A DNA stretch of 64,000 nucleotides from Candidula unifasciata. Taxonomy: Eukaryota; Mollusca; Gastropoda; Stylommatophora; Geomitridae. Below, piece after piece: positions 10,613 through 20,818 of this stretch. The notes beneath the pieces were generated by a model. That model had not been told where the DNA came from. It saw only the letters and a program-made list of their open reading frames with translations, and searched no databases. The position numbers and the translations under genes are program-made. Each line of letters opens with the position of its first letter. The stretch's first letter is position 1. Where the stretch lies: assembly GCA_905116865.2 (NCBI GenBank), contig CAJHNH020003128.1, positions 1 to 64,000 of the forward strand. Reading direction: 5' to 3'.

Positions 10613-11198
10613 GCGATCAGCACGAGGTAAACCAAGCACCAGCAACAATCAGCCAAAGCCCACAGCTACTGATACCAAGAGAAATGGACCAAACCAGACC
10701 CTAAATCCCCAAGCACCACACCAGACTTAGGAAGCAAAGAACCGGAAAATCAGGTGTGACTTCACAACCCAAATAATAGAAAACCAAATAAGATAGCCAA
10801 GGAACCTTCCTTCGTATAGCAGGCCTCCGGGCGGCTGAAAAAGGATCAAATTCGGAATTTCTGTTGGACAACTGGAATTGGATTTGGAACTGTTTCCTCA
10901 AAAGTATTGTGATTGAAGAACAACTACAACTGAAAAATAAAATACAACACCAAACGAAACATTACAAGAAGCAGAGCAACACCTGGCATTTGATGAAGCC
11001 GAACGAGACCTACTATTTAATGAAACGGACCAAGACCTGTCATTTAATGAAGCCGAATAATAGCTGTCGTTTGGTGTAGCCGAAGTAGTTGATGGAACCA
11101 AACCATTGGAACCATTACCTGCTGATGTAAGGCAAATCTACACATACATCTGCGAGGCTATAGGAAACTCGACAGAGGCAATCAAGAAGGTTCCATTA
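10613..11198 (+). pseudogene. gag-like (LINE ORF1) remnant, fragment 1
   Basis: Patches of plausible coding sequence follow the minisatellite: a Gln/Pro/Asn-rich stretch (KPSTSNNQPKPTATDTKRNG) at about 10630-10690, and an acidic stretch (EAEQHLAFDEAERDLLFNET, then DQDLSFNEAE) at about 10970-11060. Two adjacent stops (TAA TAG) follow, then reading resumes with EPLPADVRQIYTYICEAIGN up to 11195. The segment ends abruptly where repeat F begins. The composition resembles the N-terminal part of jockey-type ORF1 proteins; the exact family is inferred. Confidence 0.45.
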
Positions 11199-11375
11199 TC
11201 TATCTATCTTCTTTTACCCCACCAAGACGTCACACAAGCGATAAACACCCGATGACACAAAGTGCCACCATGTGGATGAGGATTACCCCTGGAGAGGTCC
11301 CAGAAACTGCGTTTAGCCATTAGATCATATTTATGGCCGGGCTATATTGAGGCTCCTAGCAAAAGCCAGAGTACA
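11199..11375 (+). mobile_element. repeat F copy (SINE-like, unclassified)
   Basis: Starts with CTATCTATCTTCTTTTACCC and continues with GATGACACAAAGTGCCACCA, GAGAGGTCCCAGAAACTGCG and AGCCAGAGTA. Other copies are at 19476-19700 and 53298-53520, and a 3' end at 13581-13640. No clear box A/B was found. It interrupts the gag-like region. Confidence 0.75.
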
Positions 11376-11693
11376 TCAGTCGCAGCGCAGACAGCCCAGT
11401 CTTACGCACCTCTCGTCTTCCGCTCGATCGCTGACTATCCATTCGTGCCCCGATTCTCGATAACCAGATACTCGACAACGATTCGCTTGACATTCGGCTG
11501 AGTCAGACTTGACTGGTTATCGTACATTCGGCGTTGCGGGTGGGGTTTCAGCAGCCAGTTGTAGCACCATATGCAAACGATTGTCTCGTAAACTGTGGAG
11601 AAAGTACGCTTGGTGTTCTTTTCAGAGCACTTAACAAGCCTTGCCGAGTCTGCAGGGATCGAGCTTTCGACAGCAGCCTGATCAGTACAGCTC
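11376..11693 (+). other. probable 5' UTR of the gag-like element
   Basis: Non-coding, relatively GC-rich sequence directly upstream of the ORF1-like frame. The position suggests the 5' untranslated region of the retroelement; no internal promoter motif can be confirmed by eye. Confidence 0.35.
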
Positions 11694-13163
11694 TTGCCAG
11701 CCACAGTCACGTCAATTATGGCCCGTATCAAAACCAGCCAGAAGAAGCCGAGCCAGGACCGTGATACTAGACCAACGTCAGCCAACGAGGTAGCACCTGT
11801 CATCGCACCAGCCCCTACGGTGCAGACGATGCCAGAACTGATTGACGCCCCGGTCGAGGCACCAGCCTCGCCCACCCAGACGCCGCCAGCCCTGGATGTA
11901 GCCCCTGTCCAGGCAGCATCACACTCAGAAGTCGCCCCATTCGTGGCGCAGGATCACACCTACAATCGCCCACACAGGCAGCAGCAGCAGCGACCGGGAA
12001 CCCACAGTGCAGACGTTGTACAGTGCTCACGCTGTAATAAGGCGTGGCACACAGCCGCAAATTGCGGCAGCAGCCCAGCATGCCGCTACTGCTCCAAGCC
12101 GCACGATTTTAAGGAGTTCCCACTGGCCAAGATGGACCCTGACTTTAAAAAGCCTAACAGCAGCAGACGATGCTAAAACTGTGGAGGGCCCCATAACTGC
12201 ACCTACATTAAAAAGTGCAAACTACAAGCTGCAATACCGAGAAGAGAGAGAAGAACAGAGAAGGTGATCCCAGTCGCAAACAACAACGCAATAAACCAGG
12301 AAATGGCAGAACTCAAAATCGCAGTCTAGAAGCTGACAGCAGACAGGGAGAAGGCCACCGCTGAAAGACTCGAGATGCTGGGACTAATCTCCCAAACACT
12401 CGACGAAATCAAAGCCCAGAAACAAGACAGGGTAGCAGAAGCTGCGCAACACACCAAGCTGCTAGCAGAAATCAATGAAGCAAACCAAAAACTCCAAGGC
12501 CTTCTGACACAGCTGAAGACAGAAAAGGACCAGGCAGCAGCCTACCGGCAAGCCGAGCGAGAAGAAAGAACGACAGAGACGGCCTTATTAAACGAAGCCA
12601 GAGAATCCACATACAGAGAAGTCGCCCTGCTAGTCAAAACAGCAGAAGCCGCAACCCTTGAAGCAAAGCAAGAAAGAGAACTCCTACTCGCAAAAAGAAG
12701 CAAACACCAGCCGTAAAACCAAGCATCAGCAGGGCCGACAAAAGTACAGAGACAAATACCGATGAGGAAAACACAATCCAGTCAGATAGAGTAACCATAT
12801 CCGAAGTTACAGAGGCGACCCCAGCTGCTGATGTGGCCACAACCCTTGAAGAAGGAAAAAAGGCGGCAGCCAGTAAGGTGGAAAACGAGACCGACCTTCT
12901 AGAAATGATACAAAGTATTAACAACCAGATACAACCGCACAGGATAGAGCTCGGGGGAGGGGGAGGGACCACTATGTCATCATTTATGATCACGTGGAGC
13001 GGGATAAATTCAATTTTCTTCCCGCCGAGGTAAAGCAAGCCTTCTACACAAAAATTAACGGACTCCTTGACGAGGTGGAAGCAGCCCAAAAACAGCTGGC
13101 CCAGTTAAGATGGGAACAAAGGAGTCAGGGTACGCCAAACCGACGTCACCGCAAATACTGACC
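11694..13163 (+). pseudogene. LINE ORF1 (gag-like) pseudogene with zinc knuckles and coiled coil
   Basis: ORF1 proteins of jockey/I-type LINEs bind element RNA through CCHC zinc knuckles. Here the N-terminal about 110 residues are Pro/Ala/Thr-rich. The first knuckle CSRCNKAWHTAANC is intact (about 12020-12065). The second, CRYCSKPHDFKEF, has Phe where the last Cys is expected (12115-12119). The third, C-x2-C-x3-H-x7-C, has a TAA stop inside it (12174-12176). Another stop follows near 12328. From 12375 to 12716 there is a Glu/Lys/Ala-rich coiled coil. After a stop and frame change the reading continues (12720-12980), shifts again at a GGGGGAGGGGGAGGG run near 12953-12967, and finishes as HYVIIYDHVERDKFNFLPAE up to a TGA near 13161. 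No RT follows. Clearly dead; family assignment is by knuckle spacing and layout. Confidence 0.75.
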
Positions 13164-13580
13164 AACCAGACAACCCACCGTGACCTGACAAAGCCAGCAG
13201 CCAATCAAAACCTACCAAGCCGCCATGACACAAAGTTCCTGTGGAACAAGCCAGCTTACTGACGCGAGGAAGCACTGCCAACCATATAGACCAGCCAGGC
13301 ATGACTGAACAAACAACCAGTCTCACTCCCACCCATACCCGATCGAGGCCGCCCCAGGCATATCCTACTAGTCCTTTTCAGGACTAGTAAAAGCATCCAC
13401 TCCCTACTGAAACCAACACAGCAAGGAATTAAAACTCAGGCGAAAATCATCGTCACAAAAGAAACAAACTTAAACTCAGACAGCAAATAACCCGTCCTTG
13501 AAAAACAGGCTATCAGGCGGTTAAAAAAGGACAAAGCTTGTCATTTTTGTTTTCTTCTCAACCAATCAACCAACCAACCA
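13164..13580 (+). pseudogene. downstream gag-like / 3' remnant
   Basis: Gln/Pro/Thr-rich patches broken by several stops. Near 13490-13540 lies CGTCCTTGAAAAACAGGCTA then TCAGGCGGTTAAAAAAGGAC, which recurs at 10795-10850 and, inverted, at 41225-41275. In the best copy it reads KEPSLKKQAIRRLKKD, so it may be basic C-terminal coding sequence of a related element. Confidence 0.4.
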
Positions 13581-13645
13581 GAGCCAGAGTAGGGCTTCAA
13601 ATAACGAAAAATTGCATCCTATTGAAGGATGACAAGATATACACT
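13581..13645 (+). mobile_element. repeat F 3' end
   Basis: AGAGCCAGAGTAGGGCTTCA and AATAACGAAAAATTGCATCC match the 3' end of repeat F at 19640-19690. Confidence 0.7.
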
Positions 13646-13704
13646 CCACTCACATCATTTTCTACAGATCAGCAACCAGTTATCCCAAGAATTGACCGTC
13701 GGTA

Positions 13705-13868
13705 CACTCAACACCGTCAGTACCCTCAACGCTGTCAGTACCCTCAACGCTGTCAGTACCCTCAACGCTGTCAGTGCCCTCAACGCCGTCAGTACCCTCA
13801 ACGCTGTCAGTGCCCTCAACGCCGTCGGTAACCTCAACGCCGTCAGCGCCGTCAACGCCGTCAATGCA
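13705..13868 (+). repeat. 18-bp minisatellite
   Basis: About nine units of GCTGTCAGTACCCTCAAC with GCC/GCT and TAC/TGC variants. The period is a multiple of three, so frames stay open (STLNAV or QYPQRC repeats). Confidence 0.95.
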
Positions 13869-13944
13869 GCAAGCCCCGATTCCACCACTTTACCGGATAT
13901 ATTACTGCTTTTCCCGAACAGTAGGTAGAGAGTCATTTTCTGGG

Positions 13945-14135
13945 GGTCAAATAATACATTTGTCTCCCAGGTCGACGCAGCCTTGAGTGGGTACCGTGCG
14001 CAGTCCCAGGAAGTAAAGTTTGTCAGCGTGATGCTGACCACATCACCCATCTTGTGCCGATAGGTCCTTAAAAAATAGGTCTATCCTTATATGCCCTATA
14101 CGCCTAAACGGTGGAAACGGGATCTTTACTTACTT
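13945..14135 (+). mobile_element. SINE-A copy, head missing
   Basis: Starts in the body at TCTCCCAGGTCGACGCAGCC and runs to the tail GGGATCTTTACTTACTTTAC. Confidence 0.85.
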
Positions 14136-14424
14136 TACCTACTAATTCATCTATCTACTGATTAACAGAGGAAACAGAAACAGGACGACTGATTCATTAG
14201 CGAAAGAGAAACTAGTCGACTGATTTATCGATGACATAGAACCATATCGATTATTAATAATTAAAAGAAACCGAATGATTTGTTTTTTGATGATATAGAA
14301 AATGTGTATTTAATTGATTGGGAAGATGGAAATGTATATAGTAATATATTGATGATACAGATCTAGTATCTTTGCTCTGGAAATATACTCAAATAATGTG
14401 ATGATAAGTAAGGTCATCATGTGA
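14136..14424. other. AT-rich spacer
   Basis: No recognisable feature. Confidence 0.35.
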
Positions 14425-14680
14425 AATGTTAGGACCCTTTCCACGCCATTAGGCGTATAGGGCAAATAGGACTAGATCAATATTTTTATAGACCAATCGG
14501 CACAAAATAGTTGGATTGGTCAGCATCACGCCGGCCGCCTTTACTTTCTGGTAGTGCACCCGATACCCACTCAAGGCTAAGTCGACCCGGTGGCCAAGGT
14601 CATTTTTGAAAAAAAGAGTCCGGCTTCTCCAGGGAGCGAACGCACAACCTTCCTAGCCGTTCGGCCACGACAACTCCCAT
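14425..14680 (-). mobile_element. SINE-A copy, head shortened
   Basis: Tail CCACGCCATTAGGCGTATAG at the left, tRNA head at the right (complement of GGGAGCGAACGCACAACCTT). The segment between box B and box A is about 20 bases shorter than in the copy at 23240-23506. Confidence 0.85.
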
Positions 14681-14920
14681 ATATATATATATACAGTTGT
14701 AACCATTTTCTAAGGCCTCGCCCCACCCCGCTCTCAGTCCTAATTATTATTTAGGGGTAGATGGGAATCTCAAGCCTTGTGTAATAACAAGTGTTATAAT
14801 TGTTATTACTATTGCGCCATTTTATTAACAATGGTTATCATTATTATTACTTCTACACAATTAAACAAGGATTTGGCTACTTAAACCTTGTTACTTGTTT
14901 AATAATTATAATTATATATC

Positions 14921-14964
<44 letters not shown>

Positions 14965-15234
14965 GCATTATCATTGTCTAATAAATTGTGAATAAAAAGA
15001 CAATATATTTAAAATAACAGGAAATTTATTGACAAACATTTATAACAAAGGCTTACTTGTGTATGGTGGGAAGGGTTGGGGGTGGCTTTGTTCCCGAAAT
15101 AATTTAGAGCAGGTCTAACACCCCCTACCCCTTCATCCCCTCCCCACAACCCCCGAAAATGAGGAGGAGGCACGGTGCCTGAACCCTTAGGGTCCGGCTA
15201 TGTTCCATGAATTGTGGGGTCAAATACTTATTAC
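14681..15234. other. spacer with (TTA)n
   Basis: A (TAT/ATT)n run of about 17 units lies at 14912-14964. No gene is recognised. Confidence 0.5.
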
Positions 15235-15425
15235 AAACCGAATCAGTCTCAGTTAACACGTAAGAATAAACTCCACAGGGGAGCATGTACAGCAGGAGTC
15301 TACCAATCATCAGTAGAAGTAATCTCTCGTCGACAAAATGTTTCGGCCCACGAGCTCCTAGACATTTTCAGAGAGTGGGCCCACCTGAGTTCATGAAGCT
15401 CAGGGTTGCTTTCTCCTGCTGTACG
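15235..15425 (-). repeat. repeat G copy (unclassified dispersed repeat)
   Basis: The complement matches 49825-49990 over about 165 bases, including GGCCCAC, CTAGGAG, GGCCGAAAC, TTCTACTGATGA, GTAGACTC and ATGCTCCCCT. Origin unknown; it lies in the apparent intron next to the receptor exon. Confidence 0.65.
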
Positions 15426-15825
15426 TATTGCCGGATGTTATTCGGACAGGGACAAGACGAATTGGTGACCTTGCAAAAGGTACTGTGAGATAAGAAGTCG
15501 TTGCGGTAGCATAATTAAAGCAGTCTGCATACCTGGACGACCGAGAGGCACGCTTACGATTGGTTTACCGGACACATGTTGGACTTTGTTGGCAGATGGC
15601 AGAGGCACACTGGCAGACAATTCGGACACGATGGACTTTAAGGGATAAGAAACTCTTTTCCACTAGACACCTGCACCAGCTCACCGAGGCCCGGCCCCCA
15701 CGACGTTCCGTTGTGTACAGAGAGGCCCTCTCAGCAACCTCGCCCAATTGTTTAAGTGTCCGTTTGCGTTTAGTGAACACGTAGACTTTAACCAACACCA
15801 TGAAAATGTACAACTGTTGACATAC
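15426..15825 (-). other. probable intron downstream of the receptor exon
   Basis: Follows the GTATGT donor at 15825. It has a mildly open frame on the minus strand but no second exon that I can recognise. Confidence 0.4.
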
Positions 15826-16025
15826 CTGAAACCGTTCTTGCCGACGTTGCTGTTGTTGTCGTTAACGAGGATGCGAACCGCGGTGAGAAATGCGTCATAG
15901 CCCGGCATTGGCGTGTAGACCACACAAAAATGGGACCAGTTGTAGTGTCGCAGCACCTCCAGCATGGCCTGTGCTTGGTGGTAGAGAGTAGGGGAGATAT
16001 TTAGCTGCAGCAGTTCCGTCTCTTT
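15826..16025 (-). CDS. internal exon: ionotropic glutamate receptor, GluN2-like, amino-terminal domain (partial)
   Basis: NMDA-type receptors are glutamate-gated cation channels of the neuronal plasma membrane; their extracellular amino-terminal domain has a periplasmic-binding-protein (LIVBP/ANF receptor) fold and controls assembly and gating. On the minus strand this 200-bp exon follows an acceptor ending ACACAACAG and ends TTTCAG before donor GTATGT. It encodes 66 codons plus two bases without a stop. The segment LYHQAQAMLEVLRHYNWSHF is followed by CVVYTPMPGYDAFLTAV, matching the GluN2 pattern of QA-VML, then Y-W--FS-V, then PGY--F. The rest of the gene is not visible, so neighbouring exons are outside or too diverged to see by eye. 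Related fold families (receptor guanylate cyclase, mGluR) fit the first half but less well the PGY motif. No introduced stop suggests decay. Confidence 0.7.
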
Positions 16026-16151
16026 CTGTTGTGTGAATTAAAATGGTGAAAATTAAATTAATTCAATAATTCATGAGCAGTTTTAAAATATTATTATAAT
16101 AGTTCAATTATTTTACAAAACTCTAGTTTTTCTACATATACCTGTTTGCAG

Positions 16152-16467
16152 TGCGACTATCACGGTTGGGCCATCCATAGATAGGATAGAAAGGAAAGAC
16201 ATCATCAATGCCATGCGTGAGACTGAAAGCTGTGAAGCTCTCAGTTTCGTGGAAAGTAATTTTTCACTGACTAGACTGCATACCCTGGGTGTACCAATTA
16301 GAGCAGCGAGACAGGAAAACCATGTGGGAGGCACCTGTCGTTACATCGACCAGAACAGAATGGGAGTTGTTAGCCTAAAAATACTTGGAGATATACTCAG
16401 CGAAAAATCTGAGCTCTTATTGTCATGTTCAATGGGCGATGAAGATGATATCAAAAACGAACAATAA
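16152..16467 (+). CDS. candidate terminal exon or ORF remnant, unknown product
   Basis: An acceptor-like tract (TTTTTCTACATATACCTGTTTGCAG, shown here by its position 16127-16151) precedes 105 open codons ending in TAA at 16465-16467, and an AATAAA overlaps just after the stop (16463-16468). The peptide includes ITVGPSIDRIERKDIINAMR and HTLGVPIRAARQENHVGG. I do not recognise it. It is on the strand opposite to the receptor exon and 126 bases away. It could be a transposon fragment: a minus-strand frame at 16787-17000 has a similar block (GPVLDRSDVVDAMRKT). Confidence 0.3.
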
Positions 16468-16494
16468 ACAATACTTAGATAATTAGGTTAGTTA

Positions 16495-16727
16495 GTTGCG
16501 TATCCTTTACAGAACCTTGCAGAACCAATCCCAGCATTTTTTGGCTGTTGTGGTTTTTCTAGGTAAGTTTACGTCCAGTTGTTTGCCATTGCTGTCTGAA
16601 CGGTCGGCTTTCTCAAAACCACTGTCGAAACCAACGCAAGGCACAAGGCCCGCAGGTGGGACTGAACCCGGAACACTGACATTACGAAGCGCGTTCGCAA
16701 CGCCTACGCCACAGACGCCGATATATT
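16495..16727 (-). mobile_element. SINE-B copy, full length
   Basis: Tail complement TTGCGTATCCTTTACAGAAC at the left; tRNA head at the right with GTGGGACTGAACCCGGAACA and CGCAACGCCTACGCCACAGA. Confidence 0.9.
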
Positions 16728-17095
16728 ATTAGGTACTGTAAAGTAAAGGATTGTTGAGGATTATCATCACAGTACTCCGATTCGATCTATAGGTTCTTCT
16801 TGCAATGAAACGTCTTGTCCTCTTGGTGGATCGTTGATTTCTTACTGCTCCAGACTGCACCCCATGTCCGCCATCCTAGACATCGATACGGAGTCATGTC
16901 CTTTGCCCTATTTGTCTTGCGCATGGCATCGACAACATCACTTCTGTCCAGTACTGGACCAGCCATTGCAGCCCTAGTGTCTCGAACACCCTCATGAGCT
17001 GGTGGCACACAGATACAAGTTCGGCCAGCTTTTCGCTAAGTGGTTGATAGGTGCACTGTAGTTCTAAGTTGGGTAACAAATTAAACGATACTTAA
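16728..17095 (-). other. open stretch, unidentified
   Basis: A minus-strand frame of 73 codons contains VPPAHEGVRDTRAAMAGPVL and DRSDVVDAMRKTNRAKDM. Product not recognised. See 16152-16467 for a resembling block. Confidence 0.25.
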
Positions 17096-17660
17096 GTTTT
17101 ATTAAGTATGTTTTTTCTTTAGTTTTAGAATTGCATTTCATTTCAATAAAGTGAAGATTCGTCTGAGGAACCCAGCCTAGAATATTCAAAAGTATATTCA
17201 CTAAAGTAAATACATTTATTTTTCCAGTCTGGGGGACAAAAGGAGGGGGGGGGGGACATCAGGTTATAGATCACTCGCTACTCAATGGGTAACGAGATCA
17301 ACATCACACCGCCTCATTAACGTGCAAATACTGTGCCTTCATATCACGAAAGGCCAGTTTTATCTCGCAACAAGCACTATACATATAAATATGGAAAGCT
17401 TTCCTGGGTCTAGACACTGTAATTATGTTTTATATGTTGGTAGTTGTTCTGAGTACAAGTATTCGATTTCATTTCAATAATAAAGCTTTCCTGGGTGCAG
17501 GCAATGTAGCTCCAAGTTGGGTACCAACTAACACGGTACTTCAGTTGCAAGAAGTACAAGTTTTCTTTAGTTTAAGAATTGTATTTCATTTCAAGTTTAG
17601 ACAGCTTTCATTGCTACTAGCACTATATATTCATTTTAAGTATTAACTGCTGTCTCACCT
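17096..17660 (+). repeat. degenerate tandem repeat
   Basis: Segments with TTTAGTTT(T)AGAATTG(C/T)ATTTCATTTCAA, CTTTCCTGGGT and AGTTGGGTACCAACTAA recur around 17050-17150, 17395-17530 and 17570-17640 with many substitutions. Looks like an old tandem array with a period near 90-130 bases. Confidence 0.5.
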
Positions 17661-18540
17661 CTGCCTTTACCAAGAAACTTTTCATTTGTTTATTGGAGTT
17701 ACTTAAACACACTCTGTGACTCTGAGCACCCTACCCAGGTGAAGCTTTAACTTATTCTCTTACAACGGATACTTCTGTTTTTTTTTTTGTGCCATAGTAT
17801 TGCTATTTTAACTAGTTCAGACCATGACACTATTACTTTGAACAATTACTGATGCGGAAGTTAGGAGTTAAGGATACACATAATTAGAGCTGACAGAGTT
17901 TACAGCCAGCGTTGTGTATCTCCGTTTCAAGAACAGAGAGCTTCCTTAATTACTTGAACTATATTTATGTTTTAGAAAGAAAACGCTTTCTTATATACAA
18001 ACAGTGTATTTTCTAATATAGAGCAGTAATCGGGGCACTATCGAATAATACAAACTTATACTTCAGTTTCAGGTAGAAGACAGCGAACCTGTGTGTTAGG
18101 GCTGTATCAAGTACAAACATTGTTTACCATTGTACTTCTATTTTAGGTCTGCGTCAGCTTCTCTTTCATCTAACACATTCCATCCATTTTCTGTGCTGAA
18201 CAGCTTTTATATATGATAGATAATTGTACTTCCATTTCCAGTACACAATATCCGCCCCGAGGAATTTCACTGTACCTCCAGCCAAAATATGTAATAACTA
18301 CCCAGTGGCGTAAGCTGCTAAGTTGATTATCGCTGTCTTGTTCTGGCGTCATTTACAACAGTTCAATAACTAGGTCTAGGCGTCGCCTAGTTATCCAGTA
18401 ATGGTTAACGCAACCACGTAAATAGATTAGAAATATAACTGTCTGTGCTCGTTCAGCTGAAGAGCACTTTACAGATGATAGCAATATGCCTTTAGCGTAG
18501 GAATTTTAATGTGGAACATTTCATTATATTAATTTCCGGA
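17661..18540. other. spacer, AT-rich
   Basis: Weak echoes of the preceding repeat (TTATACTTCAGTTTCAGGTA near 18058; TTGTACTTCTATTTTAGG near 18130). No gene is recognised. Confidence 0.35.
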
Positions 18541-18559
18541 GTATATTCCAGGGTTCCAT

Positions 18560-18890
18560 TATGGGGAAAACAAGAATAGACCCACTGCCTACCCAAAAGC
18601 AAGGCAAAAGAGTTGACTTATGGGGAGCTTCCTTCGAGGTCGGAGTGCATTTGCCTGAGAGGCAAGGAGCAACAGTCTGCATACACTTGTGTCAGATTTG
18701 TGAAACGCAGGTGCACGCAACACTCAGGTTCTGGAACAGGACTAAAGTACAGAGTTGGACGAACAACGAGAACTTTCCGTCGGAGTTTACAGCCAGTGAA
18801 AGCTGCGAAAAAGATTATAATAATAATCATCATAAGAAAAAGAACTGTTTTTCAACGCCAAGAGACATTTTTGGAATACTGTAAATAAGT
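18560..18890 (+). repeat. repeat H copy (unclassified)
   Basis: GCTTCCTTCGAGGTCGGAGT, GCATTTGCCTGAGAGGCAAG and GAACTTTCCGTCGGAGTTTA match 56335-56425, where about 100 central bases are missing. Open frames here (up to 107 codons) are probably incidental. Confidence 0.6.
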
Positions 18891-19215
18891 TAATGATCCT
18901 GTTACGCCCGTGTGGCATTGAATGTATGATGCTTATATTTGTCCCAGGCTTGTGAAGGCACATGAAGTCACCAATGTACAACTCGGCTACACTTTCCAAA
19001 ACAGTGAGGTTGATGGAGTTATTTTTTTAAACTTATGATTAGGTTCCATCTACATCGTGGCTGTGTTTAGAGTTTTCCTGTCCTTTCCTATGTTATAGGT
19101 TGCACCTGTCATATTACTCTAACCTTGTATTTAAAGATGAGTCGATAATCGACTGACGATATGGTCACCCAGCAGTCTCTACTTTCGAAAACAGTGCCCA
19201 TGATATATATTTAAT
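18891..19215. other. spacer
   Basis: Nothing recognisable. Confidence 0.35.
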
Positions 19216-19415
19216 AACGGGGTGCCGAGTTCGATCCCAGCTGCGGGCCTTGGGTCCTGTGTTGGTTTCGACCGTGGTATCGAGTACTTGACTGCCCAGA
19301 AAGCAATAGCAAACTACTGGACGTAAACTTGCCTAGAAAAACTACAACAGCCCAAAAAAAAATGCTAGGGTTGGTTCTGCAACGTCCTGTAAAGGATGCG
19401 CAACTAACTTTTATA
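19216..19415 (+). mobile_element. SINE-B copy, 5' part of head missing
   Basis: Begins at GGGGTGCCGAGTTCGATCCC and runs to GGATGCGCAACTAACTTTTA. Confidence 0.9.
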
Positions 19416-19475
19416 AACTGTGTTCCCATCCAATATGTAGCATAAAGAGAATGGGGACTTTGTTGCAGAGCTCTG

Positions 19476-19700
19476 TCTCTATCTATCTTCTTTTACCCCA
19501 CTAGGACATCACACAAACGATAAACACCTGATGACACAAGTGCCACCATGTGGGTGAGGATCACCGTGGAGAGGTCCCAGAAACCGCGTTCAGCCATTAG
19601 GCCATATTTATGGCTGGGCTATTATATTGTGACCCCTGGCAAGAGCCAGAGTAGGGCTTCAAATAACGAAAAAATTGCATCACATAAAGGGATGACAAGA
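19476..19700 (+). mobile_element. repeat F copy, best preserved
   Basis: Runs from CTCTATCTATCTTCTTTTAC through ACAAGTGCCACCATGTGGGT and GAGGTCCCAGAAACCGCGTT to GAGTAGGGCTTCAAATAACG and AAAGGGATGACAAGATATGA. The minus strand holds TATGGCCTAATGGCTGAACG, which vaguely resembles a box A. Confidence 0.75.
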
Positions 19701-20080
19701 TATGATATAGTTTGCAGAGTTGTCTTTTCCTTCCTAATGTGCAGAATAAACACAAACGTTTCAGAGGATTCGAAAAAAGTAAGCGGCAGCAGGGAATGAC
19801 ACCTGGAAATTGTCAAAACGACTAACTATTTATGGCATAACAGAAAAAGTACAGAACCAGTATCCATGCTTATAATCCTATTGAGCTTATGCGGTAGGAA
19901 GAATATCAAGTTAGCAATCTTAACTTCCTCAACAGTCGCCCTCTGGCTCGCCGGTAGACAACTTTGTCGCCTGTCGGGACAGTATTTGAGTCTTGTCTCC
20001 TGCGATCGTATCAGCACTGCAGGAGTCCTTTTCAGGACTCTTGGTGATGTGCAATGCTTAGTTATTTTATATGGCGCACC
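19701..20080. other. spacer
   Basis: No recognisable gene or repeat. Confidence 0.35.
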
Positions 20081-20122
20081 TAGTCACAACCTAGTCACAA
20101 CCTAGTCACAACCTAGTCACAG
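20078..20122 (+). repeat. 11-bp tandem repeat x 4
   Basis: CCTAGTCACAA repeated four times. Confidence 0.95.
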
Positions 20123-20511
20123 TTTCCTGTATAACCTAAAACTTCCCCCTCGCGTATGCTGGTTGAACCTGACAATTTTATTTCTCCAGTAAAGCACCAA
20201 ACTTCCCTACCCGCATAGGACCACAGGTTAAACCTGACTGGTTTAGCCGTTAGGGGTGCATTAATTATAACTTCTTTAGAGGTTGAACTGGATATCTGGT
20301 CTTCAATCCAGATTGAAATTGCCTAATTTCAGGATGGTATGGTAAACTTTCAGTTAGTAGCCCCAAAAAAGACAATCAGCTGACCGATCGTACAGGACTT
20401 TTAAACACTTTTGATTCTACCAATGTTATCCAGCGCCCAACTCGGAATCAATGCCTTTTTTTTTTAATCGAACCACTTTTCTAGCATCGTTTCAAAATAG
20501 TTCTAGGCAGA
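20123..20511. other. spacer
   Basis: No recognisable gene. A poly-T run lies at 20456-20465. Confidence 0.35.
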
Positions 20512-20818
20512 CAGGGAGCCACTGTGGTGTAGTGGCTAGATGCTCGCCTGTGGATCCGAAGTTCATAGGTTCAAATCCGAACGGAGCGGGACATTTTTCA
20601 AAAATAACTTTGACTCCTAGGACAACCCAGGCTTAAATGGGTACAAGGTGAAGATCTAAGAAGTAAAGGCAGCCAGTGTGATGTTGGCCACACACCAACT
20701 CAGTTGGTCGATAAAATATAGGCCGCGCCCATCTGTATCTAAAGATGGCCGTGATATAGACCTAGCACTATATACCAAACATGCCTGATGTCGTGGTAAT
20801 GGGTCCTTTACTTTAGGC
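20512..20818 (+). mobile_element. SINE-A copy, full length with complete tRNA head
   Basis: Head GTGGTGTAGTGGCTAGATGC carries box A; TTCATAGGTTCAAATCC carries box B. The 3' end contains an internal duplication of the ATATAGG-C-CGCC region before GGGTCCTTTACTTTA. Confidence 0.85.

Noticed and set aside
9767..10730. 287-codon plus-strand frame and overlapping 200-, 166- and 154-codon frames
   Set aside because: All are translations of the 46/55-bp minisatellite; frames drift between units and both strands are open.
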